DNA of 64,000 bases from Ziziphus jujuba (lineage: Eukaryota; Streptophyta; Magnoliopsida; Rosales; Rhamnaceae), in NCBI RefSeq assembly GCF_031755915.1, contig NC_083386.1, forward strand, positions 15,547,001 through 15,611,000. The letters run 5' to 3'. Positions 57,039 to 64,000 of the stretch are shown here, one piece after another. Positions within the stretch are counted from its first letter, which is position 1; each line of letters starts with the position of its first letter. The position numbers and the translations under genes were made by a program. Below the pieces are notes generated by a model. It made no database searches. It saw nothing but the letters and a program-made list of their open reading frames with translations, and had not been told where the DNA came from.

Positions 57039-58315
57039 TTTCGTCCACGAAATTGGTACCTTTGTTTTGGAAGAGGTGAGGATACTAACTCTACATTTGA
57101 TCCTCTCACTCCCAAGTTGCCTCCTCAACAAGGTGATTTCTCCAAAGAACCTTCACCAAAGGTATAGTCTTGTTACGCAGCCTTTTCTGTACCCTTCTTA
57201 AAATCTGCACTGGCTACTCCTCATAATACAAGTTATCCCTCAATTCAATCTTGGTGTCTCCAACATATGTGATGGGTCTGAGATATACTTGTGGAGCATG
57301 GAGATATGAAAAACATCATGAACTCGAGAAAGCTCCTCCGGCAAGTCGATCCTGTATGCCACTGGACCTATCCTATCTACAATCTCATATGGTCCAATGT
57401 AGTGAGGACTTAGCTTTCCTCGCTTTCCAAAATGTACTAAACCTTTCCAAGGAGAGAGCTTTAAGAATACTCGATCGCCAACTTCAAACTTGAGATTCTT
57501 TCTACACACATCCGCATAACTTTTTTGCCTGTCTTGTGTTACTTTGAACTTGGCCCGTATAGTATTGATCTTATCCACTGTTGCCTGTACAATCTCAGGG
57601 CCTAGAAGTTTCCTTTCATCTGTCTCATTCCAACGTAATGGAGTCTGACATTGCCTTCCATACAATGCCTCATACGGTGACATCTCAATGCTCGAGTGAT
57701 AACTATTGTTGTAAGTGAACTCTGCCAAAGGTAAATACTCATTCCAATTTCCTTTGAACTGTAGCACGCATGACCTCAACATATCCTCCAAGGTCTGAAT
57801 AGTCCTCTTAGATTGTCCATCGGTCTGAGGGTGAAAAGCGGTACTCAAATTCAACTTGACACCAAGTTCATTCATTAATCTTGAAGTCAACTATGGGTCT
57901 CAGTTAGATACAATCGATACTAGCATCCCATGTAAACTCACTTTATGATTTATAAGGAGTTTTGCTAACTTCTAAGTAGAAAACCTTTCTTGAATAAGTA
58001 GGAAATTAGGTAGGAAATGTGCGGACTTGATGATTCCATCCACTATCACCTAAGTACCATCCTGTCTTCGAATTGTGGGAGGAAGTTTGAATATAAAATC
58101 TATTGTATTACAGTCCCATTTCCATTCTGGGATGGGTAAAGGATGGGTAAAGGCTATAGAAGTCCAGAAGACTTTTGTCTTTCTGCCTTCACTTGCTGAA
58201 AAATGCAACACTTGGTTACATACTCAGCAACTTCTCTCTTTATCCCTGCCCACTAATAATACTCTTTCAAGATACGGTACATTTTAGTACTACCAAGGTG
58301 CATAGTATAAGTACT
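57039..58315 (-). pseudogene. Element E integrase with chromodomain
   Basis: Downstream of the solo LTR, the zinc-domain remainder reads STYTMHLGSTKMYRILKEYY (58260-58315), then a core with VVIDGIIKSAHFLP-like and SNxDPxLTSRL words (57880-58050). A long open frame (57890-57240) follows: LSTAFHPQTDGQSKRTIQ, LEDMLRSCVLQFKGNW, YNNSYHSSIEMSPYEALYGR, DRVFLKLSPWKG and KLSPHYIGPYEIVDRIG. Next is a chromodomain at about 57070-57240: NLYYEE, PVQILRRVQKRLRNK, IPLVKVLWRNHLVEEATWE and YPHLF, broken by at least four stops. Chromodomains steer insertion to histone-marked heterochromatin. At the catalytic Glu position (57807-57809) the codon reads Lys (QSKRT). Confidence 0.87.
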
Positions 58316-58320
58316 ATGGG

Positions 58321-61300
58321 TGTAACACCCCATCCCGAACTACACCGGAAATTTCTCAAATTTGACCAAGGTTGACCGAGTTTGACCGTCGTTGACCGAG
58401 AAGGGGTCAAATGTTGACTTTTTGTTCCTGATCGAATTTCACATTGACCGAGGTACCATTAAAAAGTACACGTTACCACAAGTCCATAGACTAGTAGCAC
58501 GTTGAAAACGGAGTTATGGTTTGAAAGTTATGAGCAAAACAAGTTGAGGTCCGAACTGTCTACAAGGTGCCAGAGTTGACTTTTTGTTCATACAAAGTTG
58601 AGCTTTGACTCATGCATGATTGTGAAGTACTCGTCGATACGAGTTTATAGACTAGCGGCACTCCGATTTGGACATGTGGTTTGAAAGTTATGAACCTTTA
58701 GAGTTTTTCAAATACAGTATTATTTTAATATTATTTTTAATATGTGAACAGTATGCCACGTGTGACTTAATAGAAGGTGACATGTGTCACAATGGTAAGA
58801 TGCCACATGTCAACTATGGTTAAATACCATATTATTTTATTATTATTCTATACAATAATATTATTTTATTATTTTTAATTATTTTATTTTATTTTATTTT
58901 TCTTTCTTTTTCTTTTTTCTTTTTTCTTTTTTTTTTCTTCCCCCACGTGGGAAAAAGCAGCCCAGCCCCCCAAATTCTTTCTTCTTCTTCTTCCTCCTTC
59001 TTCTTCCTTTCCTTTCCTTTTCTCCCTCTCGGGTCTTGCCGTTTCTTAAATTCCAACCACTGGACGACCACACGCGCCGGCCACTGGTGAAGCCCAGCCG
59101 TCAGTGAGCTCAGGCGCCAAGTTTGGCGGCCGGCCGACCGACGATGCGCTTAGATCGACGATTGAAGCTAGCGGCGACTCATTTTGTTTTTCCGGTTATT
59201 CTCGCCGTTTTCGACGAAACCAGTCTGATCTTCCACCCTTTTCCCCCTATTTTGGATCCTCTGAGTTCAAATATGGTCTCCAATTGTTTAAATTCGAAGT
59301 GGTTCACGAGTTATGAGGAGGTGAAGTTCGGTCGGTACTTCCCGGGCAAATTCCGACCACCACCGGCGGAGTTGGGGTCAATGGAGGCCGGTAATGTGAT
59401 CCTCATTCCACAAGCTTCAATTCGGTATATTACTCATCAATTTTGGTTAACGTTTGTGTTACACCCCCTGGGTATCGGGTATTATTTACCCGAATAAAAT
59501 ATGAATTTATTTGAGATGTGTAATATTGTTATTCTAAGAGCACGTGTACATCGTGAAATTGATCCCATGGAGGATTTTGGATTAATTGCGTGCTCAAGGT
59601 GAGTGACCCACCTTCAAATTAATTTCAGAAATTAAATTTGTGAATATTTTGTGTGAATTGCATATTTGAAATTTATATTTTATGTGTGAAATATTTAGTG
59701 GATTTATAGGTGGAAATTTTGATGCCCATATTTGAATAAATTGAAATATATGATTTTTGATAAATTATGGAAATCCAGATTTTATGACAATTTGATATTG
59801 AAAGGAATTGTAAAAGTAATATTATTTGATTTATTGTGGAATTTATTTGTGAGTTTATTTTGATTAAAGAAAAAATCCATTCATATAAATTTATGCATTG
59901 TGGAAATTATTTTATGGTATTGAGGATTTGTGGAATTAAATTATATATGAAATTCCTGTGGTTTTAATATTATTTTTGGTTATGATTTGATTTTAAATAT
60001 TTCAAGGAAGTATTGGTTTAAGTTTGGTGGTTTCAAATTGTATACTTATGCCTTGGAAAATTAATTGATTGATTTTATGATTTGGGAAAAAATTATTTGT
60101 ATATTATTATTGGTGGATTTATGCAGGAAAGATTAAGGAAAAATGTGGGAATGTGAGTTTGAAAAATGGTATAATTCCCACGATAAATTTTGGAAAAATT
60201 GGGTATTTTAATAATAAACTTGTTTTTTTGTTTTAGACGCACTCATACAGTACTGGTGTTCTGTACTGTATATGTGGATGAGCGCACAAGTTATAATGTC
60301 TCCCGTGAGTTGCCATTGGACCGAGGGTAGGCAAGTTTGATATTGGCCATAAGCCGTCCCCCTCCGTGGCCGGGATGACGGTTTGAGCAGCAGCGCTGTC
60401 GAGACGCCGAAGCGACCGTATGCAAGTTTCTCTCTTTAACCTCCCGTTACACGGTGCTCGAGACGCTGGGTATCGTGGGACATCACTGGTATATAGTGTG
60501 GTGCGTCAAGTAATTATTTTTCTGATATAAATTTCAATTCCTAAAGTTGTAAGGCAGTATTTAAATTAGAATGTATTTAATGTTGTTTTTAATATTTATT
60601 TAAATTTAAAGTTTTACACAAATTTTATGAAATTGATATCGTGATTTTATTACCTATTCTCATTAATGTTTAAAAGTTATTTACCTTGATTTTATCATTT
60701 AAATCGATTGGTATTTTAAAATAAATTCTATTATATTTTTATCATTTGTTTTATATCGATGTTTAAATTGATTTAAAATGTTTCTTTGATTATTTCATTG
60801 ATTTAATTAATAAATTTTATAATTTATATATTGGGTCTATTTTTGTTCTTACACCAACTTTCTTTAATACAAGTTTAATTATGATTTTAATTATTGTATC
60901 TAATGATGTCTTATTCTATATTTCCATTATAAATTTGGATCCTTAAATTCTTGTATTTTATTTAAAAGTTATTTGATTAATTATTCCTTGATTTTCGGGG
61001 AATAAAAGATTGGGTTTTGCAAAAATGCTTTAAAATGGGAACTTTTCCAACCGAGTGAATTGTGAAGGTTTTGAGAGAAAATATTATTTTCAATTAATTA
61101 TTATTTATTTACTTATTTATTCTTAATTAACCAAATATATTATAATTGTACAGTAGATAGGGTCATTCACTAAGATGATTAGCATCTCATATTTCTAAAT
61201 TTCGTTCCCCTAGGTACAAGGATTGGGAGACGTTGATCGTCCGGGGCAAGCCCGACGTCTCAGTTCATTGCCGAAAGTCCAAGAAGCATTTCCTCCCTTT

Positions 61301-61638
61301 TTCCTCTTCATCTTGTATTGCTTCTTTATCTGACATTGTATTAATTCCACATTTATTTGTATAATGCTCTGTATACTGTATTGGACATTTAGTTATTAAT
61401 TATGCACTGATTTCCTGTTATTCATTTGGAGTGCTGCAAATTTGTGAAATTAAATTGTAATAATGTGGGAGGAATAAGGGGATGTATATAGAAGTGTGTT
61501 TTCAGTGCAGGAAATTTGTGGTAAGTCCAACCCTTAGGGGAGGTTCTGTCGGATTTTCCATTGGAAGGTCCGATAGGGTTTCCCTGGGATTAGGGCTTGT
61601 CTAGGATTCCGGTGAGGAATGTTAGACTGGTCCTGACA
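58321..61638 (+). repeat. Tekay-type solo LTR inside integrase gene of element E
   Basis: 3318 bases, TGTAACACCCCATCCC ... GGTCCTGACA, flanked by perfect target duplications ATGGG (58316-58320 and 61639-61643). Joining the flanks conceptually restores the order L-E-E-A-H of the integrase zinc domain across the site, so this is a clean insertion followed by LTR-LTR recombination. It contains pyrimidine-rich sequence (58890-59030) and short plus-strand frames at 59104-59497 without known similarity, which I treat as LTR noise. Confidence 0.9.
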
Positions 61639-62200
61639 ATGGGCTTCTTCAAGTATTTACCTTTTCAGCTCTTCATTTGCAAGAACACAGAGCCTAGAAC
61701 CAATCACCAAGGCGCCATCACCTCTAATAACAAAGTTTGATTGTCCCCCTTCTTCAACTTTCTTCCTTATGCTCATCAAGTAAGGGGCTTCAAATTGGGC
61801 CTTAAGAACACAATCCATAAGTATCGGTCGCAATTAGAACCTAGCAAAAAGTGCTCCTGAAGTATGCATCCACAAATTAACACCCAACTGTTGCAACTCA
61901 AACATCAAAGGAATAGTGTAATCATAATCCTTAAGCAACCTCATCCATCACTTTTGCTTTAAATTCAACTCCTTCTGAGTAAACAAATACTTAAATCTCT
62001 TATGATCGGTAAAGATTCGACAAGTGACTCCATATAAGTAGTGCCTCCAAGTCTTCAATACAAAGATCTCTGCAGCAAGTTCTAAATTATGAGACGGATA
62101 ATTCAGCTCGTACTTCTTCAACTGTCTAGAAGCATAAGTAACAACTCATAACTTTCTAAAAAGAAATCCATTCATCAATTCAAAAAGAAGGCTTAAAACT
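61639..62200 (-). pseudogene. Element E RNase H and integrase start
   Basis: Minus-strand translation: [59 protein letters not shown] (RNase H, about 61970-62145, with the Asp of TDHK kept and a stop where Arg is expected after LNLKQK). The spacer follows: PILMDCVLKAQFEAPYLMSI, KKVEEGGQSNFVIRGDGALV and GSRLCVLANEELKR, ending in LEEAH at the solo-LTR insertion point. This is the standard Tekay order. Confidence 0.8.
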
Positions 62201-63877
62201 TAACTTTAATTTCTTCAAACCAAATACCAGTGCCACAAAGTTAAAATTTAGATTATTCTTTTCGCCTCTGATTACACTTTTAATACTTGCAATTATAAAA
62301 CCAATGTTGCTTATTGATTATCGAAATTTCTTAACCTCGACAAACATCTTTCTTTTAAGAAAATTCATCAAAGTGATAAAATAAAATCTCTCATACTTAA
62401 TCTAATGGAGAGTCTTAGATTACTTATAAGGCCTTAAAGAAATCCTCAAGACTGTCAACACCAAAGAATATGGAACCAAAAGATCAAGTCCAAGTCCTCT
62501 CATCATCTTAAATATCATTCTTGAAGAAACCTCAAATTCTTCCGATTCCAAACAAACTCCAAGAATTTATACCTCAAGTAATAAAGAAATTTAGATCTTA
62601 ATTCTAATATCACAACCAAATACTATAAACTAATTACTAGATGCTCAAATCATAAGGAAATATTCATGACTTTCTTATATTCTAGCTATGCCCTAAAAAT
62701 CATACTCCTTAGGAGATTAAGTTATCATCAAGAATACCAACCACCTTAGATCCATAAAATATCGTTGGCATCAAACCCTCAATATCCAAGAAAATAAAAT
62801 ATCAAAATCAAGATCTAAAATCATCACCCAAAAATAGATGCCACAAAACCAACTTATGAAATTTACAGCTTAGTTCTCAATAAGTTATCCCACATAAGAT
62901 TACCAGAATGCATCAAAACAACTTGGTCTATACCAAATTCTAATTTAAGATCTTAATTTCCATGCAACAAAGATAACTACTTTTAAACATCTGATGAGGT
63001 CAAATGATCCCTCTTGTGGAGGTGAAAATTTCCAAATGACATTTCAATGAAACTAGAGTCATCCCAACTTGTGCAACATAGAGCGTATGGCCCTTGAGCC
63101 AATAAAATATATCCTTCACTACCAAGCATAGATAATGTATTTGTCATAACATTGGGGTGTTCTGTGCCTCCAAACTGATCATAGCATATACCTTACCTCT
63201 TCCTTCGACTATGGATGAAGACTATTGTCCAATATTGGTAGAACCTCTTAAAGTCTAGTCTATTTATGTATCATGCACTTTATACCCATCAGTCAGGCTG
63301 AAATTGTGCACCCGATCTTAAAGCTCTAGCATGTCTATGTCCTCGATGGGGCAATTATTTTTAAAGAATTTCGACTACCCTTAATGAAAGCATCAACCAT
63401 CCCACTAGCAGTGTCTATCATCAAACTTACCACATAAGTTATCTCGGACTGCAGATCTATAAAAATGGTTACTACTATTATTCACTGTCCATTGTTTTAA
63501 ATATTAAGTAGGTGTATCAACTTTAACCTCCTAATCTTAACAAAGGTTGGAGGATAAAACTCGGTGTGAAATATAGTCTTAAATTATGTCTAAAGGTGAT
63601 GTCTCCTAGTTCTTTCATACGTCCACCACTTCCTCGAGTTTCCCTCTAGCATAAAGCTAGATAATATGATCTTGTCCTCGTCTGGATTTGAATAGGATCC
63701 ATGGAGCCATCACAACCGATTGCTCCAAGTCTACAAGCCTAATTAATAGAATACCTAATAATCCCAGTCCTCTCGAGTGATCAAGCCATGTTCTTGACAA
63801 GATAGTCCAAATAAGTGGACGCATCTGTATTTCCAGCTGTAGCATGCTGGCAACCACCTCTACCTCCTCGCGACATC
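62201..63877 (-). pseudogene. Element E gag start and decayed region
   Basis: The minus strand starts with MSRGGRGGCQHATAGN at 63877, the Arg/Gly-rich N-terminus of chromovirus gag, followed by stops (for example after LVKNMA). Between about 62200 and 63300 I cannot read RT or protease motifs; either they are deleted or decay is too strong. A frame at 63657-63857 is another reading frame over the same gag start. Confidence 0.5.
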
Positions 63878-64000
63878 AAGAAAATTTTCTATATGATAGA
63901 ATTAGTCAAAATATAATTAACACAAATAAAAGGGTAGGGATGGAAGGCGAAACACAGAATGAGTCATACAGCAATGCACAACCTCAAGGAATTTAGAACT

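Larger units (their letters stand above)
55782..64000 (-). mobile_element. Element E: Tekay/Del-type chromovirus
   Basis: Minus-strand element running off the right edge: gag (start Met at 63877), RNase H and the RH-integrase spacer (61644-62200), integrase with a C-terminal chromodomain (57039-58315), polypurine tract and 3' LTR (55782-57018). Its integrase gene is split by a 3.3-kb plus-strand solo LTR. The region between gag and RNase H is so decayed or deleted that RT motifs are not readable. The chromodomain and LTR starting TGTAACACCCCG are typical of the Tekay (Del) clade. The flank left of the LTR is agttt; the partner duplication lies outside the window. Confidence 0.82.

Noticed and set aside
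59104..59497. Overlapping plus-strand frames of 70 and 124 codons with GC-richer composition
   Set aside because: They lie inside the Tekay-type solo LTR 58321-61638, overlap each other in different frames and show no known domain; LTRs of this type often contain such frames.
1..64000. CRISPR array, bacterial operon, riboswitch or viral cluster
   Set aside because: No evenly spaced direct repeats with unique spacers, no operon-like gene strings; all coding signals are eukaryotic transposable elements.

Overview
The window is a gene-poor, AT-rich stretch of a plant nuclear genome, most likely an angiosperm and probably a eudicot. The evidence is plant-type LTR retrotransposon clades of both superfamilies, primer-binding sites complementary to plant initiator tRNA-Met, 5S-rRNA-bearing TRIM sequences, a TTF/hAT transposase relic, and many (AT)n, (GA)n and (TAA)n tracts. 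I could not name a species. I found no host protein gene, no tRNA gene and no CRISPR, operon or phage-like structure.

Layout. 1-2421: minus-strand internal remains of a CRM-like Ty3/gypsy element (A). 2422-3442: a plus-oriented LTR of the same family, joined head to head to a minus-strand CRM-like element (B, 3443-9831) whose two LTRs share the same large U3 deletion. 9832-10800: another LTR piece. 12370-13085: minus-strand Ty1/copia relic. 13086-18529: degenerate Tork-like copia element (plus) with both LTRs. 22090-27110: a young copia element (minus) with near-identical LTRs, a GAAAC target duplication and only two visible lesions. 31990-34008: decayed TTF-type hAT transposase. 30661-30819 and 34216-34399: related palindromic MITE-like elements. 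35646-39300: decayed Tat-lineage gypsy element (D) carrying two tandem 5S-rRNA-like LTR units (36380-37084). 41021-48589: CRM-like element C with TTACT target duplications. 49544-50043: a third 5S-like LTR (minus). 52303-64000: a nest of Tekay/Del-type chromovirus sequence. In it a minus-strand element with a chromodomain (E, from 55782) is inserted into an older plus-strand LTR and is itself split by a 3.3-kb solo LTR (58321-61638, ATGGG duplications).

How it works together: these are layers of insertion, not cooperating genes. Order can be read from who interrupts whom and from LTR similarity; the copia element at 22-27 kb is by far the youngest. I see no undescribed multi-gene system. The most noteworthy signals are the 5S-rRNA-like LTR family (three units, two loci), the short-LTR CRM variant, an integrase Glu-to-Lys change shared by three copies from two clades, a start codon built from the LTR edge plus the primer-binding site, and a set of short palindromic repeats with no assigned origin.
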